In this document: positions 1 to 7,403 of the stretch, in pieces
Numbering within the stretch: the first letter of the stretch is position 1
How the letters are laid out: each line of letters starts with the position of its first letter
The notes under the pieces: generated by a model
What the model was told of the DNA's origin: nothing
Databases searched by the model: none
Seen by the model: the letters and a program-made list of their open reading frames with translations, nothing else
Origin: Deltaproteobacteria bacterium
GTDB lineage: Bacteria; Desulfobacterota; Syntrophia; Syntrophales; UBA2210
Reading direction: 5' to 3'
Assembly: GCA_026388515.1 (NCBI GenBank)
Contig: JAPLJO010000063.1
Coordinates: 1-33,600, forward strand
DNA: 33,600 nt
Translations under genes and position numbers: made by a program

Positions 1-119
1 AGTGAGAGGACAGGTTGAATTCCCCTGAACTCCACCTTGTGTTCTGAAATGATTATTATGAATGACTCCTGCGGTGCCACGTGATCGGGCACCTGCTTCA
101 TGCACACGATGATATTCAT
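1..119 (-). CDS. etfB: Electron transfer flavoprotein beta subunit, N-terminal part (runs off left edge)
   Basis: Reading the minus strand from an ATG at 119 gives an open frame of 39 codons to the window edge. It begins MNIIVCMKQVPDHVAPQESF and continues through a GIQPVLS segment. The opening M-x-I-I-V-C-x-K-Q-V-P-D is the standard N-terminus of EtfB/FixA proteins, and the Pro-Val-Leu-Ser stretch fits the motif before the NALEAAL helix. A purine-rich GAGGGGG lies about 8 bases upstream of the ATG, so this looks like a real translated start. EtfB pairs with EtfA to carry electrons from acyl-CoA dehydrogenases. The ORF track misses it because it is short and open-ended. Only the N-terminal ~15% of the protein is visible; whether the rest is intact lies outside the window. 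Confidence 0.8.
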   Translation of the reverse strand, partial: MNIIVCMKQVPDHVAPQESFIIIISEHKVEFRGIQPVLS

Positions 120-139
120 CTGGTTGCCCCCTCATCCCC

Positions 140-436
140 GGTGGACATGAAGTGGTCGAGGCCGATCTGCCGTCAGTAGTGATGGTCAGCAACGAGGTGG
201 GAGAACTGAGGTATCCGACGATGATTCAGCGCAGGGATGCCAAGAGCAAACCCATTATCTCATGGAGAGCAGACGATATTGGCTACCAGCTGGCCGAGGG
301 CAGCAAGGTCCATATCCGATTTCTTATCAAGCCTGAACTTAAACCCCGGGAGTGTCGATATTTCAAGGGGGATACTCCCGCCGACATGGGAAAGAACCTA
401 GCCCTTGCCTTACTGAATGACACTACCATCGGATAA
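140..436 (+). pseudogene. EtfB C-terminal fragment without its N-terminus
   Basis: The frame from about base 140 reads GGHEVVEADLPSVVMVSNEV, then GELRYPTM, a KPIISWRADDIG segment and a tail with KGDTPADMGKNLALAL. This is the C-terminal third of an EtfB-type protein: the LP-x-VV-x-V-x-x-E-x-x-x-x-RYPT motif, the W-x-A-D-D-I-G segment, and the GDTP tail helix. The frame is closed by a TGA at 110-112, and nothing upstream on the plus strand resembles the N-terminal 170 residues. The ORF track starts it at a GTG at 152, which has no convincing ribosome site and falls inside the conserved HEVVE stretch. I therefore read it as a decapitated remnant. It lies head-to-head with a genuine EtfB start on the other strand. 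It could be translated as a small protein, but I doubt it. Confidence 0.75.
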
Positions 437-480
437 ATGGAAGAACATTAATAATTTATGTTAGGAAAAGGAGGAGAAAA

Positions 481-906
481 ATGAAATACTGGAAAGATCA
501 TGATGAGCCTATCAAAGCATTTGTTCGTCTCATGGAGGAAAGTTTTAAGGATGCGGAGTTAAGCGCAAGCCTTCAAAGTGTGAATCAGCTCATTTGGTTT
601 GACTACACTCAGGATGCTCCGGACTGTTCATTCTGGGTTAATGTCAGACCAGGGAAACTTGAAGTAGGAAAAGGCAAGCCCGATGGAACCCCTGATTTAA
701 TCATGAGCACTTCCGCTGACAATGCACATCTCTCATGGTCGAACAAGCTCAGCCCCATCATGGCCATTACCCGGAAGATAATCATAGTCAAAGGTTCAGC
801 AACTGGGCTCCTGAAGCTTGCACCCAAGCTCTCCAAGGTAGCAAAGATCTATGAACAGGTACTCAAGGAATTGGGTTGGGAAGATAAGATCGTGCAGCAA
901 TCTTGA
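481..906 (+). CDS. SCP-2 sterol-transfer family protein
   Basis: A 141-residue soluble protein with a strong ribosome site (AAAAGGAGGAG) just before the ATG. The middle part, with PDCSFWVNVRPGKLEVGKG and then PDLIMSTSADNAHLSW, matches the SCP-2 fold: a beta-sheet in which a ligand-accounting strand is followed by a conserved D-L/I-x-x-x-x-S-A-D-x-x segment. The next block, KLSPIMAITRKIIIVKGSAT, is the usual 'G-K-I-x-x-x-G-x' end of the domain. SCP-2 proteins bind acyl-CoAs, sterols and other hydrophobic ligands in the cytoplasm. There is no signal peptide. The flanking EtfB remnant and acyl-CoA synthetase-like gene fit a role near lipid or acyl-CoA metabolism, but the ligand is unknown. Confidence 0.75.
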   Translation: MKYWKDHDEPIKAFVRLMEESFKDAELSASLQSVNQLIWFDYTQDAPDCSFWVNVRPGKLEVGKGKPDGTPDLIMSTSADNAHLSWSNKLSPIMAITRKIIIVKGSATGLLKLAPKLSKVAKIYEQVLKELGWEDKIVQQS

Positions 907-1118
907 TTTGTTGCGGTGCCATGGAGTCCGTTTGTGATTATGGTTGCAGATAACATAATCGATCTGCGGCAATACGTTGGGTTTCCGGCACAATACCGGA
1001 TCATGCGAAAGTGGCCGGTTATCCATAAACCATGAACGCTTATCATTCTGCAATTAGAACTATTCCGGACTGGCCCGGCCCTGAGCATTGCGTAGCAGAC
1101 GTTTGCCTGGAAAAAAGA

Positions 1119-2600
1119 ATGGATCTGAGCACCACCTTTCAATCCCTGTTTAAGCCCCGGACTATCGTTTTTATTGGTGCTTCGCAGGACTTTCAAAAAT
1201 GGGGGTTCACGATCCTGCACAATATTATAAAGGGGGGGTTCCAGGGACACGTCTACCCCGTCAATCCCGGAGGCGGCTCCTGGTATGGACGCAGGGTTTA
1301 CGTCAGCCTTGATGAGATTGAGGATCCGATAGATCTTGCGGTGATCGTCGTCGCACAGGAGCATGTCCTTGCAACTGTTCTGAAATGCGTTGAAAAGAGA
1401 ATCCCCGCCGGCATAATTATCACGGCAGGATTTTCGGAAACGGGTAACGCAGGAACCGTGCAGGAGGAAGAGATCATAAGAGCTGCCCGCGCCGGCGGCA
1501 TGCGCTTGGTGGGGCCAAATACAATGGGCGTTTACAGCGGTTTCCCTTCCCCGATGCAGGCTATCATGGCCGCTGTTAGATTACTTCCAGGACCGGTGGG
1601 GCTGGTTGTCCAAAGTGGAAATCTTGGAGTATCGATCAGTTCCAGATTCAGCCGCAGAAATATAGGGATCAGCCGTCTGATAAGTTCCGGAAATGAGGGA
1701 GACCTCAATACGGGGGATTATCTTGAACTCCTCGAGATAGACGCCAATACGAAGCTGATTTGTCTGTACGTAGAAGGTATTCGCCTGCCCGACCGCTTCC
1801 TTCAAATTGCGCGGAGAGTTGCAGCCAAAAAGCCCGTCCTGCTTCTGAAAGGAGGACGAAGCCCATCGGGGGCGCTGGCAGCCCGTTCTCACACGGGAGC
1901 CCTGGCCGGCGACGACCGTATCTTCAGAGGAATATGCCGCCAGTCGGGTATAGTTCAGGTAGAGACCATAGATGAAATGGTGGATATTGCGGGCATGTTT
2001 CTGACCCAGCCGAAACCGCGGGGCAACCGGGTCGGCATTATCACACTCGGTGGCGGGTGGGGAGTACTGGCGACGGACCTCTGCGCATATCACGGCCTAA
2101 AAGTTCCCGCGCTCAATGAAGACCTGATAAATCGCATTAATGCAGTTCTGCCGTCTTACTGGAGTCGCGGTAACCCGGTGGATCTGGTCGCACCCAACAG
2201 GATCTCCTCCATTACGGATGTTGCCGGGATTCTTCTTGAGGATGACTCCATGGATGCCGTGCTGATGCTGGGCCTCGGCTATATCACCATGAGGGCCCGC
2301 CGCCTGCTCGATTCACCGATTATTCCAGCGCAGAAAACCGGCAATACCGCCCGAGCGCTGATATCCGCTGAGATACAACTCCTCGATCTAATCATAGAAC
2401 AGATCCGACAAACCGGAAAGCCCATCATACCCGTACTCGACATCGAAATTCATGATGAAGTCATGGAAAACAATCCGGCAAAATACCTCGAACAACACGG
2501 GATCATGGCCTATACAGCCCCTGATCAGGCCATCAGGGCCCTCGGTTGTGTAGTACGCCACACCACCCGCCATAATCAAGTTCATCAGGAGATTACATGA
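1119..2600 (+). CDS. Acyl-CoA synthetase (ADP-forming) alpha-type protein, CoA-binding, no ATP-grasp domain
   Basis: The protein starts with a Rossmann CoA-binding domain (FKPRTIVFIGASQD, then VYPVNPGG). Two succinyl-CoA-ligase-like flavodoxin domains follow (GIIITAGFSETG, LVGPNTMG, then GIITLGGGWGVLA). Near residue 258 it has ARSHTGALAGDD, containing the histidine that is phosphorylated in ADP-forming acetyl-CoA synthetases. At about 493 residues it matches the alpha subunit alone; the ATP-grasp beta portion is absent, and no beta gene is in the window. Such enzymes make ATP from acyl-CoA and ADP, or run in reverse to activate acids. I prefer the ATG at 1119 because homology begins immediately after it (MDLSTTFQSLFKPRTI). 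The ORF-track start at 1032 adds 29 residues that do not look like the family, and neither start has a strong ribosome site. The substrate is not predictable. Confidence 0.8.
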   Translation: MDLSTTFQSLFKPRTIVFIGASQDFQKWGFTILHNIIKGGFQGHVYPVNPGGGSWYGRRVYVSLDEIEDPIDLAVIVVAQEHVLATVLKCVEKRIPAGIIITAGFSETGNAGTVQEEEIIRAARAGGMRLVGPNTMGVYSGFPSPMQAIMAAVRLLPGPVGLVVQSGNLGVSISSRFSRRNIGISRLISSGNEGDLNTGDYLELLEIDANTKLICLYVEGIRLPDRFLQIARRVAAKKPVLLLKGGRSPSGALAARSHTGALAGDDRIFRGICRQSGIVQVETIDEMVDIAGMFLTQPKPRGNRVGIITLGGGWGVLATDLCAYHGLKVPALNEDLINRINAVLPSYWSRGNPVDLVAPNRISSITDVAGILLEDDSMDAVLMLGLGYITMRARRLLDSPIIPAQKTGNTARALISAEIQLLDLIIEQIRQTGKPIIPVLDIEIHDEVMENNPAKYLEQHGIMAYTAPDQAIRALGCVVRHTTRHNQVHQEIT

Positions 2601-2771
2601 TTGTAATCTTCTACAGAATCATAGAGCTACTTTCCCCATCATCGCATCACAAAATACAGATTGATTTATGCCGTGGTATCTCCTATCCTAATCACATTAA
2701 GGAACAGTCTTCACAATACGTTCATATTGCTGCTCATTACAATCTGTTCTTACATATGGAGGTTTCTACGT

Positions 2772-3081
2772 ATGGAGTGTCCCGGGTGCCACTTTCAGAA
2801 CAGAGACGAAGCCATATTTTGTAATGAGCATGGCTACAAACTGGAGAATATATGCCCCAATTGTGGCAATACAAATCGTCTTGGAAGCAAGTATTGCGAT
2901 AAGTGCGGTAATGTTCTGACGATAACACCTCCAAAAATAGCTAAACCGCCCCCATCCTTACCAATCACACATAGATCACGAATGTAAATGCGTTACTGTC
3001 TTGTTCAGCGACCTCTCAGGCTCGAACATTATATCCGTTCCGGCAGCGGAAGCACGCTCATCGGCGTCGTCGACATGCTGA
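2772..3081 (+). pseudogene. Truncated, frameshifted zinc-ribbon / adenylate cyclase gene
   Basis: An ATG at 2772, preceded by GGAGG, opens a 71-residue frame with a double zinc ribbon: MECPGCHFQN, then CNEHGYKLENICPNCG and KYCDKCG. Each knuckle is a CxxC pair except the second, where the usual C-x-x-C is C-N-E-H. This ribbon normally heads large adenylate/guanylate-cyclase-plus-ATPase regulators. The frame stops at 2987, but the +1 frame from 2974 reads DHECKCVTVLFSDLSG. That is the start of a class III cyclase domain (consensus R-K-x-V-T-V-L-F-x-D-x-x-G). After that glycine the cyclase similarity ends, and the frame stops at 3081. The gene has therefore lost the rest of its catalytic domain and also carries a frameshift. 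The ORF-track start at 2661 adds an unlikely 37-residue leader. Confidence 0.65.
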
Positions 3082-3099
3082 ATAAAAAGTAATAGGCGG

Positions 3100-3909
3100 A
3101 TGAAGATGAAAAGAGTGCCCGTAGTGCTTGCAGTATGGATTGCCTTTGTTGCTATGGCCACAGCACCCGGCTTCAGCGAGGAGATGAGTGATGAGGAACT
3201 CGCCAAGAAGACACAAAACCCGGTAGCTAACCTGACCAGTCTTCCCCTGCAGTTAAACGCAGATTATGGCAATGGCCCAGCGGACGCAGCGAAATATACC
3301 CTCAACATCCAGCCAGTCATTCCATTTTCCCTGAATGAGGATTGGAACCTCATCACCCGCACCATTGTTCCTCTCATTCATGCGGAATCACCAATTCCAA
3401 ATGGAGATGACGGTAATGGTTGGGGAGATATTATGCAGAGCTTCTTCTTTACGCCTAAGAAGGATTTCAATAGCTGGATAGTGGGAGGCGGACCGGTGTT
3501 GCGTTATCCATCTGCAACCGATGACACACTCGGCAGCGAGAAGTGGAGTGCCGGCCCCACAATGGTGGTGCTCAAGCAGGAAAGCGGCTTTACCTATGGA
3601 ATCCTTGTGAACCATCTCTGGTCATATGCCGGCGATTGTGACCGTTCATACATCAACGCCACGTTCCTCCAGCCAGTTATTTCCTATACTACAAAGATGC
3701 ACACATCATTCGGCTTGAACACCGAATCGACGTATGACTGGAGGGAATATGAATGGATTGTGCCCATCAATGTTTTAGTGACCCAAATGCTGAAGATTGG
3801 CAACCAGCTGATCAGCCTTCAGATAGCTTATCGCTATTATGCCGAAAAGCCGGAGGGCGGATCGGACTGGGGTCTACGCTTTGCATTGACCTTCCTGTTC
3901 CCGAAATGA
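3100..3909 (+). CDS. Outer-membrane beta-barrel protein, 'neuromedin U'/transporter-like family
   Basis: A 269-residue exported protein with a Sec signal peptide (MKMKRVPVVLAVWIAFVAMA, predicted cut near the FSEE segment) and a C-terminal phenylalanine-rich last strand (LRFALTFLFPK). After the signal it has LAKKTQNPVANLTSLPLQLN and LNIQPVIPFSLNEDWNLITR. I associate these with a family often labelled 'neuromedin U' or 'transporter' in proteobacterial genomes, an annotation name with no link to the vertebrate peptide. Alternating hydrophobic strands throughout fit a small barrel. A second ATG at 3106 is better spaced from AGGCGG than the ATG at 3100, so the start may be two residues later. The transported substrate is unknown. 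It sits just upstream of another barrel gene, but the 102-base gap with its own ribosome site does not prove an operon. Confidence 0.65.
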   Translation: MKMKRVPVVLAVWIAFVAMATAPGFSEEMSDEELAKKTQNPVANLTSLPLQLNADYGNGPADAAKYTLNIQPVIPFSLNEDWNLITRTIVPLIHAESPIPNGDDGNGWGDIMQSFFFTPKKDFNSWIVGGGPVLRYPSATDDTLGSEKWSAGPTMVVLKQESGFTYGILVNHLWSYAGDCDRSYINATFLQPVISYTTKMHTSFGLNTESTYDWREYEWIVPINVLVTQMLKIGNQLISLQIAYRYYAEKPEGGSDWGLRFALTFLFPK

Positions 3910-4011
3910 GGCAATTGCTCATACATGAAGAAATCCTTTTGAATGTTGATACGTGGTTTATTGTTTTGATTCTTACCAGCAAGTAATTATTTCAGAAAAG
4001 GAGGTACAAAG

Positions 4012-4764
4012 ATGAAGAAGGGAATGATTGCAATGACTGTGGCGACCGTGTTGGTGTTCGCGGGTGTGTCGGGTTTCGCCGCCGAACCGCAGGGATGGAA
4101 ATTCGAACTCACACCCTACCTGTGGTATGCGGGAATTGAGGGCGATGTCACCGTAAAGGGGCAGAAGATCGATTTCGAAAAGTCTGCCAGCGACCTAGTC
4201 GACTATGTCGAAGCGGGGGGGTCGCTGCTCGGTGTGGTCCAGTACAACCGATTACTGTTCTGGGGACAGGTGGACTACTTCTCATTGAGCACCGACGCGT
4301 TGGACGTAGAAGACCAACCCAAAGGTGGAAGCCTGGATACGGATATGCTGCTCTGGGAGTATGCCATGGGGTATCAGATTGACGGCTTTTGGGAGGGCCA
4401 GACGATCGACCTGATGGTCGGCATACGTACGCTGCGTCAGGAGAACGATTTGAAGGTGTTCGGCAAGGGAACCATCAGTACAGACGATACTATATCGGAC
4501 CCCATTTTTGTCGTGAGGCCGAGTTTTCCGCTCTTCCCCTCAAAAATCAAGGGGCTGCGCTTCAATCCGACGCTGGCCATCGGTGGCGGCGGTGATGCCG
4601 ATCTGGTGTATGAACTATTTCCACAGTTCCAATATCAAATTACGGATAACATCGCCGCTCGTTTAGGTTATCGCACGGTCGGCTATAAGTTCTCAGATGA
4701 TAACGACAACGAGCTGAACTTCCGTATGGCCGGTCTGATTGCTGGCGTGGGCGTAATGTTTTAA
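4012..4764 (+). CDS. Exported outer-membrane beta-barrel protein of unknown function
   Basis: A 250-residue protein with a clear signal peptide (MKKGMIAMTVATVLVFAGVS ending FAA-EPQG) and a strong ribosome site (AAAGGAGGT). The mature protein begins WKFELTPYLWYAGIEGDVTV, a pattern common in small barrel proteins of Gram-negative bacteria that are usually left as 'hypothetical outer-membrane protein'. It ends with amphipathic strands and a terminal phenylalanine (AGLIAGVGVMF), a typical signal for the BAM machinery. The strands are short and separated by Asp/Gly turns. I cannot assign a ligand. The sulfatase gene starts 125 bases downstream on the same strand, so a role in moving sulfated substrates or products across the outer membrane is possible but only guesswork from position. 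Confidence 0.6.
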   Translation: MKKGMIAMTVATVLVFAGVSGFAAEPQGWKFELTPYLWYAGIEGDVTVKGQKIDFEKSASDLVDYVEAGGSLLGVVQYNRLLFWGQVDYFSLSTDALDVEDQPKGGSLDTDMLLWEYAMGYQIDGFWEGQTIDLMVGIRTLRQENDLKVFGKGTISTDDTISDPIFVVRPSFPLFPSKIKGLRFNPTLAIGGGGDADLVYELFPQFQYQITDNIAARLGYRTVGYKFSDDNDNELNFRMAGLIAGVGVMF

Positions 4765-4889
4765 TGAGATGGTCTCGTGGACAGAAGGGAAGTGCGACGG
4801 TTCTTCTCCCCTTTAATGTTTGGAAAAATGCAGTATATTTTCCTCTGCTGAAATGAACTGAAATAATGTATCTAAAGGAGAACAAAGTT

Positions 4890-7355
4890 ATGAGACTACG
4901 ACAGTGTACAAAACAGCAAGCGGTGAAAGGACATACTGCCGGCGCCTGGACCGCCGTGGGCTCTTTGCTGGCGTCGGGACTTATACTAAGTATCAATGCG
5001 TCAGCACAGGAGGTGCTGCCGATTCCACCGGCACCCTTCAAAGGGCAGATAGGCCTGAGTGCCAAGGACTCGAAATCCGATTTTCCAAAACCGGTAGAGG
5101 CGCCAAAGGGGGTGCCGAACATTGTTCTGATACTCCTTGACGATGTCGGATTCGGCGCGTCGAGTACGTTCGGCGGGCCCATCAGTACACCCACATTGGA
5201 TCGGTTAGCGAAGAATGGATTGCGCTATACGCAGTTTCATACGACGGCGCTCAGTTCTCCCACACGAGCAGCTTTGCTCACCGGACGCAATAATCACTCG
5301 GTTCATACCGGAGTGATCATGGAGCAGGCAACGGGCTTTCCCGGATACGACAGCCTTTTGGGTAAGGATACCGCAACTGTCGCCGAAATCCTGAAGCAGA
5401 AGGGCTGGAACACCGCCTGGTTCGGTAAGAACCACAACGTGCCGGACTGGCAGACCAGCCAGGCCGGTCCGTTCGATCTCTGGCCGACCGGGCTGGGATT
5501 TGAGAAGTTCTATGGGTTCATCGGCGCCGAGACCAATCAGTGGCGGCCGGCAGTGTTCGACGGTACGAAACCCATCGAGCCGTACCTCGGCAAGCCGGAC
5601 TACAACTTCGATTACGACATCGCCGACCAGGCCATCCAGTGGGTGCGCAACCAAAAGGCCGTCGCACCGGACAAGCCCTTCTTCCTCTACTATGCGCCGG
5701 GGGCAACCCACGCGCCGCATCATCCTAAAAAAGAATGGATCGCCAAGTACAAGAGCCAGTTCGATCAGGGCTGGGACAAGGTTCGCGAGGAAACGCTGGC
5801 GCGGCAGAAAAAGCTGGGGATCGTGCCGGCCAACACACAATTGACACCACGCTCACGGGGGATTCCTGCCTGGGATACCCTTAATGCCGAACAGAAGCAA
5901 CTCAGCGCTTACATGATGGAGATTTATGCCGGCTTCCTCGAGCAGACCGACTACAACATCGGCCGTATGCTGGATGCTATTGAGAAACTCGGCCAGCTAG
6001 ACAACACACTGGTGATCTACATCGTCGGCGACAACGGCGCCAGCGCCGAGGGCGGCGCTAACGGGACCTTCAACGAGATGGCCCACCTTAACGGCATCGA
6101 CGAAGGCTACGAGGCCATCCTCAAGCACAAGGACAGCCTGGGGAAGTGGTCCTCCAACAACCACTATCCGATGGGCTGGGCACACGCGATGGACGCGCCG
6201 TTCCAGTGGACCAAACAGATTGCCTCGCACTACGGCGGCACCCGCAACGGCATGGTCATCTCATGGCCTGCCCATATCAATGACGAGGGAGGTATCCGCC
6301 CCCAGTGGCACCACACGATTGATATCGTGCCAACCATCCTGGAGGCAACCGGTATCGAGCAACCCTCCTCCGTGAACGGCGTGGCGCAGAAACATATTGA
6401 GGGCGTCAGCATGGCATATAGCTTTGATGATCCTAAGGCGCCCTCGGCCCGCCGGACACAGTATTTCGAGATGTTCGGCAACCGGGCGATCTATCATGAC
6501 GGCTGGTTGGCCTGTACGACGCCGAAACTCGCGCCTTGGGAGGACGTCACCATGGTTCCGGCGGCGGCCACAATTGACGTGATCACTGGCTACAAGTGGG
6601 AACTCTACCACGTCGCGGAGGACTTCAGTGAGGCCGTCAACCTCGCCGAGCAGCAGCCCGACAAGCTGCATGAGATGCAGTTGCTCTTCTATGCGGAGGC
6701 CGCGAAGTACAACGTCCTACCGCTGGACGACAGCAAGGTCGCGCGGCTTGATGTGCGTATCCGACCGAGTCTGACGCGCGGACGCACCGAATTCGTATAT
6801 GAAGGAGGTGTCACGCGCATACCGGAAGCGGCGGCCCCGGACGTGAAGAACAAGTCATTCCGCATCACGGCCGAGGTGGTCGTGCCCGAAGGTGGCGGTC
6901 AAGGTGTCATCGTCACCCAAGGAGGTCTGGCCGGCGGCTGGGCGCTACTGTTCCGAGACGGCAAACCGGTGTTTCAATACAACACGTTGAACTTGGCGTA
7001 CTTTACCATAGCCGCTAAGGACGCCCTCAAACCCGGTAAACACACGATAGCCTTCGACTTCAAGTACGATGGCGGCGGGTTTGGCAAGGGCGGCAACGGG
7101 GCGCTGAGCGTAGACGGCACAACGGTGGCTGAGGGCCGCATCGCCGCCACCGTTCCATTGCGGTTCACTTTGGATGAGACCTTCGACGTGGGTGAGGATA
7201 CCGGCACACCCGTAAGCGAAGACTACGATGTACCGTTTGCGTTCACCGGCGAGATCAGGAAAGTTGTCGTTAAGCTCGGAGATTCCAAACTTGGCGCCGC
7301 CGACCAACAGAAGCTGCAGAGCAAAGAGCGCAAAGCGGCTCTTGCGGTGCAATAA
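4890..7355 (+). CDS. Periplasmic arylsulfatase, serine-type
   Basis: An 821-residue exported sulfatase of the large AtsA class. A hydrophobic export signal lies at about residues 20-40 (ASGLILSINASAQ). The metal-binding start NIVLILLDDVGFG places Asp84/Asp85 in the active site. The signature TALSSPTRAALLTGRN has serine (AGT, residue 122) where many sulfatases have cysteine; this residue is converted to formylglycine. Later active-site blocks are YAPGATHAPHH, DNGASAEGG and KQIASHYGGTRNG. The last ~200 residues form a beta-rich C-terminal domain. I choose the ATG at 4890 because AAAGGAG is correctly spaced before it; the ORF-track ATG at 4866 precedes that site. Ser-type sulfatases cannot be matured by aerobic FGE and depend on the radical-SAM maturase encoded next. 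The substrate (an aryl or alkyl sulfate ester) is unknown. Confidence 0.9.
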   Translation: MRLRQCTKQQAVKGHTAGAWTAVGSLLASGLILSINASAQEVLPIPPAPFKGQIGLSAKDSKSDFPKPVEAPKGVPNIVLILLDDVGFGASSTFGGPISTPTLDRLAKNGLRYTQFHTTALSSPTRAALLTGRNNHSVHTGVIMEQATGFPGYDSLLGKDTATVAEILKQKGWNTAWFGKNHNVPDWQTSQAGPFDLWPTGLGFEKFYGFIGAETNQWRPAVFDGTKPIEPYLGKPDYNFDYDIADQAIQWVRNQKAVAPDKPFFLYYAPGATHAPHHPKKEWIAKYKSQFDQGWDKVREETLARQKKLGIVPANTQLTPRSRGIPAWDTLNAEQKQLSAYMMEIYAGFLEQTDYNIGRMLDAIEKLGQLDNTLVIYIVGDNGASAEGGANGTFNEMAHLNGIDEGYEAILKHKDSLGKWSSNNHYPMGWAHAMDAPFQWTKQIASHYGGTRNGMVISWPAHINDEGGIRPQWHHTIDIVPTILEATGIEQPSSVNGVAQKHIEGVSMAYSFDDPKAPSARRTQYFEMFGNRAIYHDGWLACTTPKLAPWEDVTMVPAAATIDVITGYKWELYHVAEDFSEAVNLAEQQPDKLHEMQLLFYAEAAKYNVLPLDDSKVARLDVRIRPSLTRGRTEFVYEGGVTRIPEAAAPDVKNKSFRITAEVVVPEGGGQGVIVTQGGLAGGWALLFRDGKPVFQYNTLNLAYFTIAAKDALKPGKHTIAFDFKYDGGGFGKGGNGALSVDGTTVAEGRIAATVPLRFTLDETFDVGEDTGTPVSEDYDVPFAFTGEIRKVVVKLGDSKLGAADQQKLQSKERKAALAVQ

Positions 7356-7362
7356 GAACCCA

Positions 7363-7392
7363 GGAAGGCGGGGCTTCCAAGGCCCGCCTTCC
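7363..7392 (+). terminator. Strong hairpin between sulfatase and maturase genes
   Basis: The 48-base gap contains a perfect 10-bp inverted repeat, GGAAGGCGGG and CCCGCCTTCC, with a 10-base loop. It starts 8 bases after the sulfatase stop and ends 11 bases before the maturase ATG. There is no run of T after it, so it is not a textbook intrinsic terminator. It could act as an RNA stabiliser or processing site, or an attenuator that keeps the maturase level below that of the sulfatase. No Shine-Dalgarno sequence is visible between the hairpin and the ATG. Confidence 0.5.
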
Positions 7393-7403
7393 AATCTCCC
7401 TAT

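Noticed and set aside
2597-2824. 75-residue plus-strand ORF after the first acyl-CoA synthetase-like gene
   Set aside because: Composition looks random, there is no ribosome site, and it overlaps the better-supported zinc-ribbon start at 2772.
2988-3092. Short frame MRYCLVQRPLRLEHYIRSGS to a stop at 3092
   Set aside because: The tail looks protein-like but it has no ribosome site and I cannot name a family; I treat it as part of the decayed region rather than a gene.
5205-5840. 211-residue minus-strand ORF inside the sulfatase
   Set aside because: Shadow frame opposite the conserved sulfatase active-site region; no family resemblance.
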